Shown piece after piece: positions 47,774 to 57,817 of a stretch of DNA of 64,000 bases. The DNA lies in assembly GCA_945862435.1 (NCBI GenBank), contig CAMAXX010000003.1, forward strand, positions 90,928 to 154,927, written 5' to 3'. How positions within the stretch are numbered: position 1 is the stretch's first letter; the number at the start of each line of letters is the position of its first letter. The notes under the pieces were generated by a model. That model made no database searches, was not told where the DNA came from, and worked only from the letters and a program-made list of their open reading frames with translations. The translations under genes and the position numbers were made by a program. The DNA is from Pseudorhodobacter antarcticus (GTDB taxonomy: Bacteria > Pseudomonadota > Alphaproteobacteria > Rhodobacterales > Rhodobacteraceae).

Positions 47774-48172
47774 TTATAGCAGCGTCAAAACGGCGCCGAT
47801 AATCCCACATCCGATAATTGAATAGGCCCCGTCGATCACAGTCAGCATAATCGGGCGGCTGGTATATGTGTTGTTCATCCACACCCAAGGTAGGATGCAA
47901 AAGGCACCAATCCCAAGACCGGACACAACCGACCCGCCAAACGTATCTACCCCCGATGTGGCCAAGACATGGCGCATCATGCCAGCGACCAAAATCATGG
48001 CAATAAACGATGATCCAAATTGCAAAACCATATTGCCCGCTTGCGCGGGGCGGCCATTTGCATCCAACTTTACCCCAGACACGGGCAACCACTGTTTAGA
48101 CAACACAGTGTAATGCACCGCACCATAGGCAAAGGCGGCAAAGGCCGCGACGATTACGCTGACAAATTCCAT
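47774..48172 (-). CDS. DUF1761-family membrane protein
   Basis: Inner-membrane protein of 132 residues with about four hydrophobic segments, beginning MEFVSVIVAAFAAFAYGAVHYT and containing VLSKQWLPVSG, resembling the DUF1761 family. Function unknown. It is transcribed alone in the convergent position to the DUF2853 gene. Confidence 0.8.
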   Translation of the reverse strand: MEFVSVIVAAFAAFAYGAVHYTVLSKQWLPVSGVKLDANGRPAQAGNMVLQFGSSFIAMILVAGMMRHVLATSGVDTFGGSVVSGLGIGAFCILPWVWMNNTYTSRPIMLTVIDGAYSIIGCGIIGAVLTLL

Positions 48173-48241
48173 GTTTCCCTCGCTTTTATGGCCGTTTCGG
48201 CCTGTTTCTGCGCGGTCAGGCTACGGCGCTGCGACATTTTG

Positions 48242-48655
48242 TCAATGCTTGCCGCCCAATTGGCAAATCAGTTCCCATTCGGCTGCGGTCACAGGCTGAA
48301 CCGACAGGCGCGAATTGTGCAGCAAGACCATGTCTTTCAACGCTGGCTCTTGGCGGCACCGCTCCAACGTGACAGGCTGCAAAGGGCGCTGCGCGCGAAC
48401 CCAAACACTGTCCCAACGCGGATCATCGGTGGTGCTATCGGATGCTGCAAGGCGGGATACCTCGACAATACCCACCACGGCCTTTTCGCGGCCAGTATGA
48501 TAGAAAAAGGCCAATTCGCCCAATTCCATCGCCCGTAAATTGTTGCGCGCCTGATAGTTTCGGATGCCGTGCCATTCTGCCCCAACCTCTCCTGCGGCGA
48601 TTTGGTCGTGCCAGCCAAATTCCTCGGCCTCGGTTTTCAGCAGCCAAAACCTCAT
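48242..48655 (-). CDS. EVE-domain protein
   Basis: PUA-fold EVE domain protein of 137 residues. It begins MRFWLLKTEAEEFGW and contains GIRNYQARNNLRAMELGELAFFYHTG, the conserved nucleobase-pocket region. EVE proteins bind modified bases in DNA or RNA. I chose ATG 48655 because it overlaps the YciI stop (ATGA). The short YciI-EVE pair follows gpsA on the same strand. Confidence 0.9.
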   Translation of the reverse strand: MRFWLLKTEAEEFGWHDQIAAGEVGAEWHGIRNYQARNNLRAMELGELAFFYHTGREKAVVGIVEVSRLAASDSTTDDPRWDSVWVRAQRPLQPVTLERCRQEPALKDMVLLHNSRLSVQPVTAAEWELICQLGGKH

Positions 48656-48921
48656 CCGATGACCTTTTTCCATTCGCGAATATCGACCGATGCAAACAGC
48701 CCCGCCTTTGTGTAAGGATCACCTGCCGCCCAATCCTGCGCGGCGGCCAGATTATTCACGTCAAGAACCACAAGGCTGCCAACCATTGCGCCGCCATCTA
48801 GAAACGGCCCCGCCATTTCCACCATGCCAGTTGCGGCGATATACTCTAAATGGGCGGCGCGGTTATCTAGCCGCGTTTGTTGCGCCCCCGCTTTATCGAT
48901 ACAAATCAGTGCAACGCGCAT
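48652..48921 (-). CDS. YciI-family protein
   Basis: Small ferredoxin-like-fold protein of 89 residues, beginning MRVALICIDKAG and containing GPFLDGGAMVGSLVVLDV and the AGDPYTKAGLF segment, typical of YciI. Biochemical role is uncertain. It lies three bases after the gpsA stop on the same strand, so it is likely cotranscribed with tsaD-gpsA. Confidence 0.9.
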   Translation of the reverse strand: MRVALICIDKAGAQQTRLDNRAAHLEYIAATGMVEMAGPFLDGGAMVGSLVVLDVNNLAAAQDWAAGDPYTKAGLFASVDIREWKKVIG

Positions 48922-48924
48922 GGT

Positions 48925-49884
48925 CTACTCCTGTTTTAACGGACGCGACATGAGGGCCGCAACCGCTTGGTTTAATGTGATTTTATCAGAGATTAGGGCA
49001 GCTATCATCGCTGTGATCGGCATATCTATGCCGCGCTGGGCTGCAAGCCGCGCCACCGCCTGCGCGGTTGCCGCCCCTTCGACAGTGACGTTTGGCTCAA
49101 AACCCTGCCCTGCGCCCAAAGCCAGCCCAAAGCGGAAATTGCGCGATTGTTCCGAAGCGCAGGTCAGCACCAAATCGCCAAAGCCAGATAGGCCTGTCAG
49201 CGTTTCGGGATTGCCGCCCAGCGCCAGTGTCATGCGCTGCATTTCGACAAAGCCGCGTGTCATCAGCGCTGCGCGGGCGGATGCACCAAAGCCCGCGCTA
49301 ATAACTACCCCCGCCGCAATGGCAATGACATTCTTCAACGCACCACCCAATTCTGCGCCTATAATATCAGATGACAGGTACAGCCGCAGCGAGGGAGTGG
49401 ATAGCAGGTCTTGCAACGCCTCTGCCTGTAATCCGCGATAAGCCAACGTCAGCGCTGTCGGCAGGCCGCGCGCAATATCTGCCGCAAAACTGGGCCCCGT
49501 CAGCACGCCAACATCCGCGTCAGGATAAGCCAAAGCCACCACCGCGCTTGGCCCTTGTAGCGTGGTTAAATCTACCCCTTTGCAACAAGCAATGAGGGGC
49601 TGGTTTGAAAAAGCTTGTGGGTGATCTTGCAAAAATCTGGCCAAAGATTGCATGGGCACGGCCAGTAGCAATGCCTGAGTGCCAGCCAAATCGGCGGAAC
49701 TTGCCGTAATTTGTAAAGTGGCCGGAAAGCGGGCCCCCACCAGATAGCGCGCATTTTCGCCTGCGATCTGCATCGTGCGCGCTTGGCCCGCGTCCCGCGC
49801 CCATAGCACAACATCTAGCCCTTTGCGTGCCAAAGCTATGGCCAATGCCGTGCCGAAGGCCCCTGCGCCCGCTACCCCAATCAT
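48925..49884 (-). CDS. gpsA: NAD(P)H-dependent glycerol-3-phosphate dehydrogenase
   Basis: Makes sn-glycerol-3-phosphate for phospholipids. It has 319 residues with the nucleotide-binding [17 protein letters not shown] at the N-terminus, the ACCKGVDL segment, the catalytic-lysine region [14 protein letters not shown] and [14 protein letters not shown]. It overlaps tsaD by four bases. Confidence 0.95.
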   Translation of the reverse strand: MIGVAGAGAFGTALAIALARKGLDVVLWARDAGQARTMQIAGENARYLVGARFPATLQITASSADLAGTQALLLAVPMQSLARFLQDHPQAFSNQPLIACCKGVDLTTLQGPSAVVALAYPDADVGVLTGPSFAADIARGLPTALTLAYRGLQAEALQDLLSTPSLRLYLSSDIIGAELGGALKNVIAIAAGVVISAGFGASARAALMTRGFVEMQRMTLALGGNPETLTGLSGFGDLVLTCASEQSRNFRFGLALGAGQGFEPNVTVEGAATAQAVARLAAQRGIDMPITAMIAALISDKITLNQAVAALMSRPLKQE

Positions 49885-50975
49885 GCCTTTGCCCCCTTTT
49901 TGCCAGACCCTATCAGCGGTGCGGCAGCGGTATCCAGCGGCCAGCGCGGACGAGCGATTAGGTCTTCCAAGCTTGATCCGCCTGTGCGGAAAATTTCAAT
50001 CCCCGCCCAAGCGATCATGGCTGCATTATCGGTGCAAAGGTGCAAAGGGGGTGCGAAGAAAGACGTGCTCATATCTGCGCAAACAGCTTCCAACCGCGTT
50101 CGAATAGACTGATTTGCGGCAACACCGCCTGCAACGGCAAAGGCTGGTTGTGCCGGGTTCAGCGCAAGATAAGCGGCCAAAGCACGGCGGGCTTTCTCGG
50201 CCAGAACATCTGCCATTGCTGCCTGAAACCCTGCGCAAAGATCGCGGCGGTCCTGCAGCGTTAGCCCCGACTTCTCGGCGATAATCGCATCGCGCGCGCG
50301 CAAAGCGGCTGTTTTCAAACCCGAAAAAGACATATCGCACCCCGCCCTATCCAGCAGCGGACGTGGTAACGCAAAGCGGCGTGCATCACCCAAAATTGCC
50401 TGCTTTTCTACCTGCGGGCCGCCTGGTTGCGGCAGGGCCAGCAGCTTGGCGATTTTGTCAAACGCCTCGCCGGGGGCGTCATCAATCGTGCCGCCAAGGC
50501 GGGTAAATTGGCGCGGGCCGTGGACAATAAGAAACTGGCAATGCCCGCCCGACACAAGCAACATCAGATAAGGAAAATCCAGCCCATCCGTCAGGCGCGG
50601 TGTTAGGGCATGGCCCGCCAAATGGTTGACCCCCATCAGGGGTAGGCCGCGCGCGGCGGCCAGCCCTTTGGCCAACATCACCCCCGACAAAACCCCGCCA
50701 ATCAGACCTGGCCCCGATGTCACCGCAATGGCATCTAAATCGTCAAATCCAACCGCCGCCTGCGCCATTGCCGCGCTGACGCAAATATCCAACCGTTCGG
50801 CATGTGCGCGGGCTGCGATTTCAGGCACAACGCCACCAAAAGGCGCATGAAGGCCGGTCTGCCCTTCGACCACCGAAGACAGCACCGCCCCGCGCGCACC
50901 ATCACCGCGCACTACGGCGGCTGCGGTATCATCGCAGCTGGATTCAATTCCAAGGATCGTCAGCTCTTTGGCCAT
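49881..50975 (-). CDS. tsaD: tRNA N6-adenosine threonylcarbamoyltransferase
   Basis: Catalytic subunit for t6A synthesis, 364 residues. It begins with [15 protein letters not shown], carries the metal-binding histidines in VNHLAGHAL, and has [12 protein letters not shown] and [13 protein letters not shown] chose ATG 50975; an ATG one codon upstream (50978) is equally possible. It diverges from hemD across about 50 bases and is followed by gpsA with a four-base overlap. Confidence 0.95.
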   Translation of the reverse strand: MAKELTILGIESSCDDTAAAVVRGDGARGAVLSSVVEGQTGLHAPFGGVVPEIAARAHAERLDICVSAAMAQAAVGFDDLDAIAVTSGPGLIGGVLSGVMLAKGLAAARGLPLMGVNHLAGHALTPRLTDGLDFPYLMLLVSGGHCQFLIVHGPRQFTRLGGTIDDAPGEAFDKIAKLLALPQPGGPQVEKQAILGDARRFALPRPLLDRAGCDMSFSGLKTAALRARDAIIAEKSGLTLQDRRDLCAGFQAAMADVLAEKARRALAAYLALNPAQPAFAVAGGVAANQSIRTRLEAVCADMSTSFFAPPLHLCTDNAAMIAWAGIEIFRTGGSSLEDLIARPRWPLDTAAAPLIGSGKKGAKA

Positions 50976-51028
50976 CATCCCAAACCTGCGCGTTGCGCGA
51001 TATGCAGCAAAGCGGTAACACTTTGGCC

Positions 51029-51730
51029 ATGACACAGCAATCCCGCCCCAACCTGCTGCTGACGCGGCCCTTTGCGCAAAGCCAACGCTTTTCTGGCGAA
51101 GTGGCCGCACGGTTTGGCGCGTTGGAGGTTGTCATCTCGCCCCTACTGGTGCCGCGATTTTTGCCTGTCACACCGCCCAGTGGGATGGATGGGGTGATTT
51201 TTACGTCTGAAACGGGGGTAGCCGCGGCGCTGGCTGCGGGGATGCGCGCGCAGGGCGAACCTGCGTATTGTGTGGGCGCGCGTACGGCTGCCGCCGCGCA
51301 GATGGCGGGATTTGACGCGCGTGATGCGCAGGGGAATTGGCAGGATGTTGCTGCACTTATCATCCGCGAGGGCGGGCAGAAATCTTTGGTATTTCTGTGC
51401 GCGCGCGAGGCAGCAGAGCGTTTAGAAACTGTGCTGACTGTCGCGGGCCATAATATCGCGCGCGTCGAAGTTTATGCCCAAGACATACAGCCCCTAAATG
51501 CACAGGCACAGGCGCTGCTAACGGGCGCGCGGCCTGTCATACTGCCTCTATTTTCGCCTCGCTCGGCGCGGGTGTTTTGCGCGCAAGCGCAGCCTCCCGC
51601 GCCAATTTATCTTTTGGGACTAAGCGCGGCAGTGATGGATGCCTTTACTTTGCCTTTTGCCCGCAAGGCGGTGGCCCATCGGCCAAACTCCGCCGCTTTG
51701 CTAGATGCCTTTGCCGAAGTGCTGGATTAA
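51029..51730 (+). CDS. hemD: Uroporphyrinogen-III synthase
   Basis: Cyclises hydroxymethylbilane to uroporphyrinogen III in heme synthesis. The 233-residue sequence is weakly conserved, as usual for HemD, but shows [12 protein letters not shown] at the N-terminus, [26 protein letters not shown] and the later [14 protein letters not shown]. Start ATG 51029. The cluster hemD, Mic60-like, hemY is found in many alphaproteobacteria, which supports the assignment. Confidence 0.9.
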   Translation: MTQQSRPNLLLTRPFAQSQRFSGEVAARFGALEVVISPLLVPRFLPVTPPSGMDGVIFTSETGVAAALAAGMRAQGEPAYCVGARTAAAAQMAGFDARDAQGNWQDVAALIIREGGQKSLVFLCAREAAERLETVLTVAGHNIARVEVYAQDIQPLNAQAQALLTGARPVILPLFSPRSARVFCAQAQPPAPIYLLGLSAAVMDAFTLPFARKAVAHRPNSAALLDAFAEVLD

Positions 51731-51805
51731 ACGCGCGGGCTCCACGCGCATCCTTGAAGCGCGGCGCATTCATGCTTAGGCTAAGGTGACCTTGCCAGAT
51801 TGGAT

Positions 51806-52867
51806 ATGACAATGGCCAGACGTAAGCCCGCCGCCTCAGATCAAGCGATTGAAACGGCAGGTGAACCTGCTGACCAAACTACGATTGAAACTGGTGCTGA
51901 CACTGACCCGCCGCCGCAAGCGGCAGATGATCCAATCGTCAAGGCTGCGCCCGCAAAATCCAAATCAAATACGCCTCTAATATTGGCTTTGGGGGCAATT
52001 CTTGGCATGGGTATGGCGGCGCTGGGCTACGGTGCGGCTTTGACTTACCCGCTTGTAGGCGCTGCGCCCGCAAGTGTGGGTCAAGCCGCCTTGGACGAAC
52101 TAGCCGCCAAAGTAGGCAGCGTTGAAGCGGATATGAAATCGCGAATCGCTGCGGTGAAATCTGCCCCAACCGTTCCGCCTGATACCTCGGCATTAGAGGC
52201 ACGCATCGCCACGTTAGAGGCCAAACTAGCGGCAGCCCCCCCAAACTCTGATTTACGGGCCGAACTGGCAGATATCCGTACGAAACTGGCCCAATCCGAC
52301 CCTGCGCCCGCTATCAAAGCTGCGATTGCCGCGCAAATGGGTGCCGTTGAAAAAACCGCGCAAGACATGGTGGCGCATGTCAATGATGCTGCAAACCAAG
52401 CGGCCCAACTTTCCGCGATGACGCTATTGCAAGCCGCGCTAGATACAGGCGCGCCCTATGCCTCGGCCAGCGCGCAAATCGCTCTGCCCGAAGTGCTGGC
52501 TGCCAATGCCGAAGCGGGTATCCCCAGCCTGACCCATCTGCGCGAGACCTTTCCCGATGCTGCCCGCGCAGGGCTGGATGCTGCCCTAAAATCCAATATG
52601 GGCGAAACCTGGGGCGAGCGGATTACCAACTTCGTGCGCAGCCAGACAGGCGCGCGCGCGCTGACACCGCGCGAGGGCAATGACCCAGACGCTGTTCTTT
52701 CGCGCATTGATGCGGGGTTGACGGGGGCGGATATGCAGGCGGTGGTTACTGAACTTGCGGCCTTGCCCGCCGCAGCCCAAACCGCGATGCAGGCTTGGAT
52801 AAATCAGGCGAAACTGCGCGCCGATGCCTTGGCCGAATTTGCCAAACTGACCAAAGAAGGGATGTAG
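51806..52867 (+). CDS. Mitofilin/Mic60-like membrane protein
   Basis: Alphaproteobacterial homologue candidate of mitochondrial Mic60, 353 residues. It has a Pro/Ala/Lys-rich cytoplasmic start, a membrane helix (PLILALGAILGMGMAALGYGAAL), a periplasmic coiled coil (ALEARIATLEAKLAAA, LRAELADIRTKLAQ) and a C-terminal mitofilin-like helical segment. Known bacterial Mic60 can shape the inner membrane. It lies between hemD and hemY, the usual place. I chose ATG 51806; an in-frame TTG lies six bases earlier. It ends three bases before hemY. Confidence 0.85.
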   Translation: MTMARRKPAASDQAIETAGEPADQTTIETGADTDPPPQAADDPIVKAAPAKSKSNTPLILALGAILGMGMAALGYGAALTYPLVGAAPASVGQAALDELAAKVGSVEADMKSRIAAVKSAPTVPPDTSALEARIATLEAKLAAAPPNSDLRAELADIRTKLAQSDPAPAIKAAIAAQMGAVEKTAQDMVAHVNDAANQAAQLSAMTLLQAALDTGAPYASASAQIALPEVLAANAEAGIPSLTHLRETFPDAARAGLDAALKSNMGETWGERITNFVRSQTGARALTPREGNDPDAVLSRIDAGLTGADMQAVVTELAALPAAAQTAMQAWINQAKLRADALAEFAKLTKEGM

Positions 52868-52870
52868 CGG

Positions 52871-54328
52871 ATGCTTTGGTCGCTGCTTAAAGTTGTGATG
52901 TTTGTCGCGTTTGTGGCGGCGCTAAGTTTTGCCGCGACATTGCTACAAAACACCCAAGCTGGCCTGCGTATTGCATTTGCCGGGTGGGAGTTTCATCTTG
53001 GCCCGTTGCAGGCAACCATCGTGCTGCTTGTCCTTTTGGCGGTGTTGTGGCTGTTGATGCGCGCGGTGGGTCTTCTTGTGGCGACATTGCGCTTTGTGAC
53101 GGGCGATGAAACGGCCCTGTCGCGCTATTTTGATCGTAACCGCGAACGCAAGGGCTATGCCGCGCTGAACGAGGGGTTGATCGCGCTGGCATCGGGCGAA
53201 GGGCGGCTTGCTTTGCTGCGCGCCCAGCGGGCCGAGAAATATTTGGGCAAGCCCGAGATCACCGCCCTTCTGGTGGCCCAAGCCGCCGAGGTGGCGGGCG
53301 ATAGCGCGAAGGCTACTGCGGCCTATAAAGCCCTGCTGGCAAATGACAGCACCCGCTTTGTCGGCGTGCGCGGTTTGCTAAAGCAAAAGCTGGCCGAAGG
53401 CGATCGTAATACAGCCTTAAAGCTGGCGCAAAAGGCGTTTGAACTGCGTCCTAAACATACGGAAACGCAGGATATTTTGCTGCAATTACAATCGGACAGC
53501 GCCGATTGGGCTGGCGCGCGGGCCACATTGGGCGCAAAGGCACGTGGTGGCAGCCTGCCAAAGGATGTATTCCGCCGCCGCGATGCGGTGATGGCGCTGC
53601 AACAGGCCAAGGGGATTTTGGACGAAGGCGCAAGCATCGAAGCGCGCGAAGCGGCGATTGACGCGAATAAAAAGTCGCCCGATTTGATTCCCGCCGCCGC
53701 AATGGCCGCCCGTGCCCTGATTGAAAAGGGCGATACCAAAACCGCCGAGCGGATTTTGAAAAAGGCTTATGCAGCCCTGCCCCACCCCGACCTTGCCGCC
53801 GCCTACGCCGAAATTGCACCAGATGAATCGCCAACCGCCCGCGTGAAACGTATGGTCGCACTGCTGGATACGGCCCCAAACAGCGATGAATCCCGCCTTG
53901 CGCACGCCGAATTGCTGATCGCCGCGGAAGATTTTCCCGCCGCCCGCCGCGCGCTGGGTGATCTGGTAGAGACAACCCCTACTACACGCTCCTGCGTGAT
54001 AATGGCAGCAATTGAACGCGGCGAGGGCAGTGATGAGGCCGTTGTACGCGGCTGGATGTCGCGCGCGCTTATCGCCCCGCGCGGTCCGCAATGGTGCTGC
54101 GATGCCTGCCAAGCCATTCACTCTGAATGGCTACCCACCTGCACCAATTGCCACGGCTTTGACACCCTTTCTTGGCGCGCGCCCAATGAAAAATTAGGCC
54201 CCAGCGCCACGGGGGCCGAATTGCTGCCGCTGTTGGTGGGCAGTCCCGCCAAGGGCAAAGCAGATCAGGCGGACAGGGCCGACGAGGCGGTGATAGATTT
54301 GGCTAGCGTGGCAAGGTCCGCAAACTAA
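52871..54328 (+). CDS. hemY: HemY-type membrane protein with TPR repeats
   Basis: Membrane protein of 485 residues of the HemY (COG3898) family. Two N-terminal hydrophobic helices (VMFVAFVAALSFAA, IVLLVLLAVLWLLMRAV) precede helical TPR-like repeats. The C-terminal part carries a Cys cluster WCCDACQ and CTNCHG, likely a zinc ribbon. The name refers to the heme-gene-linked family, not to the oxidase also called HemY. Role in heme synthesis is still loosely defined. It follows the Mic60-like gene closely. Confidence 0.88.
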   Translation: MLWSLLKVVMFVAFVAALSFAATLLQNTQAGLRIAFAGWEFHLGPLQATIVLLVLLAVLWLLMRAVGLLVATLRFVTGDETALSRYFDRNRERKGYAALNEGLIALASGEGRLALLRAQRAEKYLGKPEITALLVAQAAEVAGDSAKATAAYKALLANDSTRFVGVRGLLKQKLAEGDRNTALKLAQKAFELRPKHTETQDILLQLQSDSADWAGARATLGAKARGGSLPKDVFRRRDAVMALQQAKGILDEGASIEAREAAIDANKKSPDLIPAAAMAARALIEKGDTKTAERILKKAYAALPHPDLAAAYAEIAPDESPTARVKRMVALLDTAPNSDESRLAHAELLIAAEDFPAARRALGDLVETTPTTRSCVIMAAIERGEGSDEAVVRGWMSRALIAPRGPQWCCDACQAIHSEWLPTCTNCHGFDTLSWRAPNEKLGPSATGAELLPLLVGSPAKGKADQADRADEAVIDLASVARSAN

Positions 54329-54405
54329 GGCGGGTAATGAAACCCGCCCGCATTTTCCATCTTGCCTAAGCCCCCCCGCGCCTGTATCGCAGCGGCCAGA
54401 AGGAT

Positions 54406-54481
54406 GCCGCTGTAGCTCAGCTGGTAGAGCACGTCATTCGTAATGATGGGGTCGGGGGTTCGAGTCCCTTCAGCGGCACCA
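54406..54481 (+). tRNA. tRNA-Thr (anticodon CGT)
   Basis: Cloverleaf with acceptor stem GCCGCTG/CAGCGGC, D arm GCTC...GAGC, anticodon stem CGTCA/TGATG enclosing TTCGTAA (anticodon CGT), T loop TTCGAGT, discriminator A and an encoded CCA. It is followed by a terminator and by phage-like ORFs. Confidence 0.96.
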
Positions 54482-54494
54482 ACTTCTAGATAAA

Positions 54495-54528
54495 AGTCAT
54501 GCAATCCGAATGGGTTGCGAGACTTTTT
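54495..54528 (+). terminator. Terminator after tRNA-Thr
   Basis: AGTC-AT-GCAA pairs with TTGC-GA-GACT, leaving a two-base internal mismatch, followed by TTTTT. It lies 14 bases after the tRNA. Confidence 0.6.
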
Positions 54529-54579
54529 AATTACTGGATCCCCCTTATTATCCACCTTTATGGCGGCGCTGGGGCTGCC

Positions 54580-54987
54580 TCACCGCCCTTCCAACGCCGC
54601 CACCCGCGCTTCGAGTTCCGTGACCTCCAGTGTGCGGCGGAAGCTGTCGATCAGGCTCATCACCTGCACGCCTTCACTGGGTGTCAGGTCACCCTCAGAA
54701 ACCGCCGCCAGTACCGCCCCAGCGGCCTGTGCGGCATCGCTGGCAGTGGACATGGACGGTAGGGCGAAGGTCACAGGCGCATCCTTGCGGGGCGGGGCCA
54801 GACGTTCAAGGCAGAGGCGCATGGCGGTGCTGTCGCCCGCCAAGGCCAACTGGACCGCCCGCTGCGTCAGGGCCTCTGCCTGCCCGTCCAGCAGTGAAAG
54901 AACCGCTTGGGTGGCTTTGTGGCGTGTCCCCTTGGGTCGTCCCACATTGCCAGTAGTGAACGTTCCATCCGCATTTCGTCCGTTCAT
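54580..54987 (-). CDS. DUF5681-like phage-associated protein
   Basis: Protein of 135 residues beginning MNGRNADGTFTTGNVGRPKGTRHKA, the pattern of the DUF5681 family, which I associate with prophages and small-terminase-like phage genes. The rest is helical (LTQRAVQLALAGDSTAMRLCLERLAPPRKD) and ends with a coiled segment (LEVTELEARVAALEGR). The ATG at 54987 follows GGAGG and overlaps the upstream small ORF by four bases. It stands beside tRNA-Thr with no other phage gene, so it is probably an integration remnant. Confidence 0.7.
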   Translation of the reverse strand: MNGRNADGTFTTGNVGRPKGTRHKATQAVLSLLDGQAEALTQRAVQLALAGDSTAMRLCLERLAPPRKDAPVTFALPSMSTASDAAQAAGAVLAAVSEGDLTPSEGVQVMSLIDSFRRTLEVTELEARVAALEGR

Positions 54988-55172
54988 ACGGAGAGCCTCC
55001 TGAGGTTTTCGTCCAGCAGGTCCAATTGAGCCAGTGTCATCTCGTTGATGTCGACTGTCAGCCACATTGCCAAAACGGCGGGGTCCAGATCATGAGGATC
55101 GATCATATGCGCCGCAACAGGCGCTGGGCGTCGGAATTCCAGTCTGGCGATGCGGCGATGGATGCTGTTCAT
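54984..55172 (-). CDS. Small hypothetical protein, phage-remnant partner
   Basis: Sixty-two-residue ORF beginning MNSIHRRIARLEFRR and ending LDLLDENLRRLSV. It is coupled to the DUF5681 gene by an ATGA overlap, which supports real translation. No known family was recognised. A palindrome overlaps its start codon, suggesting local regulation. Confidence 0.5.
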   Translation of the reverse strand: MNSIHRRIARLEFRRPAPVAAHMIDPHDLDPAVLAMWLTVDINEMTLAQLDLLDENLRRLSV

Positions 55173-55190
55173 GTGTTATAGCATAACACA
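55172..55190 (-). promoter_or_regulatory. Palindrome overlapping start of the phage-remnant operon
   Basis: TGTGTTAT-AGC-ATAACACA is a perfect 8-bp inverted repeat with a three-base spacer, lying immediately in front of and partly over the ATG of the small ORF. Its AT-rich symmetry fits an operator. No regulator is encoded nearby. Confidence 0.45.
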
Positions 55191-55334
55191 AAGGCGGCGC
55201 TGGGCAATGATTTGCACCTACTAACTCACGCGGGCATGGACTTGACGTGGAGCCTGAGGTTTTGAGCCGCTCGGCAAAGATCCCGCAACGCCTCATAGAG
55301 TTTGGCGGGTTCCAGTTAGACGTCCTTCAAACCT

Positions 55335-56408
55335 TCACGCACTTTGGCTGGATCGAGGGCCTGCTTGCTCTTGGTGGTTTGGGCGTCCTGATTTTGCGTC
55401 AAAGACGTGAACCAAATCAGGCCTAATCGAAAACTGCATCATTTCGCCCATGGCAAGTGTCGGCGGCCTTTCGACCTTGGCGATAAACTCCACCCCCGTT
55501 TGGGTGGTTAAATGGGCCAAAGCATATTCGCCCAAATTCTCGACCAGTTCTAGCTTGCCTTCCAGCACAGCATTGCCGTTGGCCGCAGGGATCAGATGTT
55601 CGGGGCGCATTCCAATAATATCGTCCTTGGTAAGCGCATGCTCCAACGTGGCCGATACATCGCCCGTCAGGTCGGCGATAGAAAAGAAATTCATCTTCGG
55701 GCTGCCAATGAACTGGGCGACAAAGGCGTTGGCAGGCCGCTCGTACAGATCAATTGGGGTGCCAACCTGCTCGATTTTTCCTGCGCGCAGAACCACTATC
55801 TTGTCGGCCAAAGTCATGGCTTCGACTTGGTCATGGGTCACGTAAATCATCGTGGTCTTCAGGCGCTTGTGCAGGCGGGCAATCTCTAGCCGGGTTTGCA
55901 CGCGCAAAGCAGCATCAAGGTTAGACAAAGGTTCGTCAAACAAAAACACCTTCGGGTCGCGCACGATGGCGCGGCCAATGGCCACGCGCTGGCGCTGTCC
56001 GCCCGACAAATTGCGCGGGCTGCGATCCAAATAATCAGTGATCTGCAATAGATCGGCAGCAGTGCGCACGCGGCGGTCAATTTCGGCAGGATCTGTCTTT
56101 GCCTGTTTCAGCCCAAAGGCCATATTCTTATAAACACTCATATGTGGGTAAAGCGCATAGTTTTGGAACACCATCGCAACGCCGCGCTTGGACGCGGCAA
56201 CCTCGTTGACCACCTGATCGCCAATCGTGATTGTCCCACCTGAAATCTCCTCAAGCCCTGCAATCATCCGCAGTAAGGTTGATTTCCCGCAGCCCGAAGG
56301 GCCGACAAACACAATGAATTCGCCGTCTTTAATATCCAAATCCACGCCGTGCATGACATCGACGGCACCATAGCTTTTGCGCACATCGCGCAGCGTTAGA
56401 CTGGACAT
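55335..56408 (-). CDS. smoK: Polyol/sugar ABC transporter ATP-binding protein (SmoK/UgpC/MalK type)
   Basis: ATPase of a CUT1-type importer, 357 residues. It has Walker [15 protein letters not shown] (about residues 36-49), signature [14 protein letters not shown], Walker [13 protein letters not shown] and the C-terminal TOBE-like regulatory part. The usual end [10 protein letters not shown] is followed by about 15 unrelated residues ([15 protein letters not shown]), so the original 3' end may have been replaced by sequence from the adjacent remnant. Its start overlaps the mtlK end by 13 bases. It is the last gene of the polyol operon. Confidence 0.92.
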   Translation of the reverse strand: MSSLTLRDVRKSYGAVDVMHGVDLDIKDGEFIVFVGPSGCGKSTLLRMIAGLEEISGGTITIGDQVVNEVAASKRGVAMVFQNYALYPHMSVYKNMAFGLKQAKTDPAEIDRRVRTAADLLQITDYLDRSPRNLSGGQRQRVAIGRAIVRDPKVFLFDEPLSNLDAALRVQTRLEIARLHKRLKTTMIYVTHDQVEAMTLADKIVVLRAGKIEQVGTPIDLYERPANAFVAQFIGSPKMNFFSIADLTGDVSATLEHALTKDDIIGMRPEHLIPAANGNAVLEGKLELVENLGEYALAHLTTQTGVEFIAKVERPPTLAMGEMMQFSIRPDLVHVFDAKSGRPNHQEQAGPRSSQSA

Positions 56409-57817
56409 TTTTTCTCCATTTCAGAAATTTCGTGCCGCAGGGTTTCGGCAAAAATCGGGTAAGTTTGCGGTATATCGCCCCAAAGGCGCGGGCTGGTGAC
56501 AAAATCATCTGTGCCCAGCAGGGCGCGCAGCGCGTCCCAGCTGGGCTCGAGATAGTCAAAGGGAATTTTCCCCGCTTCGACATGGCGCGCAAAGACATAC
56601 CAACTGGCGATTGATCGGATGGTATGTAGGGGCAAAATGCCCAAGGCCAAACAGCCCACCAAAGTTGGGCGAATAAAGATCGGAAACTTTGCCATGCCAT
56701 CGGCGCTGATCCGGGCCACAGTATCGCCAATGGCCATATTGCCAAAGCGGCGGGTGATATTGGCCAGATAGTCTAGCTTGGAAAAGGGCAAATCTAAGGT
56801 CAGTGCGGGCAAAACCTCTCCCGTCTCAAAGGCTTGAAAATGGGCAAGCAGATGCGGCTGGCGCATAGCGGCATCAAAGGTCACCACCCCGTCCAAGGCC
56901 GCCAGATACACCAAGGCGGTATGTCCGCCGTTTAGGATGCGGATTTTGGTTTCTTCATAGGGGTCGACATCGTCGGTCACGGTCACGCCCACAGTTGCCA
57001 GATCGGGCAGTGGGGCAACGGAGGTTTCTTGCAAAACCCATTGGATGAAATCTTCGGCCATGATCGGAGCGCTGACTATATCACCAATAAGCGCTGTCAT
57101 TTCATCGGCTAGGCTGGCAGGGCTGCGCGGCGTGATGCGATCGACCATCGAACAGGGGAAAGCTACGTTCGCCTCGACCCAACTGGCCAAGGCAATATCC
57201 CCGCAGGCGCGCAGATATGCCAGCAAATTGCGGTGCAGCATTTTGCCATTTTGACGTATGTTATCGCAGCAGGCGATGGTGATGGGTGCGCCCGCCGCTG
57301 CAACACGCGCAGCAAGCGCTGCACGCAGATAGCCATAAACGCTGTGCGCAGGCCCGCCCTGCAGTTCTGAAGCGATGACATCATCGGCAACATTCAACGC
57401 GCCGTGTGGATCGGTGTAATATCCGCTTTCAGTAACGGTGATAGTGACCAAATGCACCGATGGCTGCGCGAGCAGCGCTTCGGCCTCGCTGCGCGCGCTG
57501 CACCAATCGGCAAAGTAAATATGGCAGCGCACGCGCCGCAGCGCCACCTCGCCCTCGGCGGAAACGGATTTCAGAAAATAACCGTCATGACGGGCGATAT
57601 CTTGGGCCGCGGCCAAAAGCTGCGGCGCCTCGTTTGGGCGCAAGTTGACAGCGGCCACGCCCCAACGCAAATCGCCGCTTGCCTGCATATAATCGTCCAA
57701 ATACACCGATTGGTGAGCGCGGTGAAACGCACCAAAACCCAAATGAACCACCCCAATTTGGCAGGCGGCTCGGTTATAGTCGGTGGCATAAATGGAAGAA
57801 TGGCGCGCCGAAGTCAT
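56396..57817 (-). CDS. mtlK: Mannitol 2-dehydrogenase family protein
   Basis: Long-chain polyol dehydrogenase of 473 residues oxidising mannitol (or a similar hexitol) to fructose with NAD. The N-terminal nucleotide-binding part reads [20 protein letters not shown]. The family catalytic motif K-x-R-x-L-N-x-x-H is seen as [16 protein letters not shown], followed by [14 protein letters not shown]. It shares an A with the araC stop (TAATG), indicating coupling, and overlaps smoK downstream. Confidence 0.93.
   Translation of the reverse strand: MTSARHSSIYATDYNRAACQIGVVHLGFGAFHRAHQSVYLDDYMQASGDLRWGVAAVNLRPNEAPQLLAAAQDIARHDGYFLKSVSAEGEVALRRVRCHIYFADWCSARSEAEALLAQPSVHLVTITVTESGYYTDPHGALNVADDVIASELQGGPAHSVYGYLRAALAARVAAAGAPITIACCDNIRQNGKMLHRNLLAYLRACGDIALASWVEANVAFPCSMVDRITPRSPASLADEMTALIGDIVSAPIMAEDFIQWVLQETSVAPLPDLATVGVTVTDDVDPYEETKIRILNGGHTALVYLAALDGVVTFDAAMRQPHLLAHFQAFETGEVLPALTLDLPFSKLDYLANITRRFGNMAIGDTVARISADGMAKFPIFIRPTLVGCLALGILPLHTIRSIASWYVFARHVEAGKIPFDYLEPSWDALRALLGTDDFVTSPRLWGDIPQTYPIFAETLRHEISEMEKKCPV

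Noticed and set aside
54325..54555. Minus-strand open frame over tRNA-Thr with GAAEGTRTPDP
   Set aside because: This is the well-known artefact of translating the antisense strand of a tRNA; it is not a gene.
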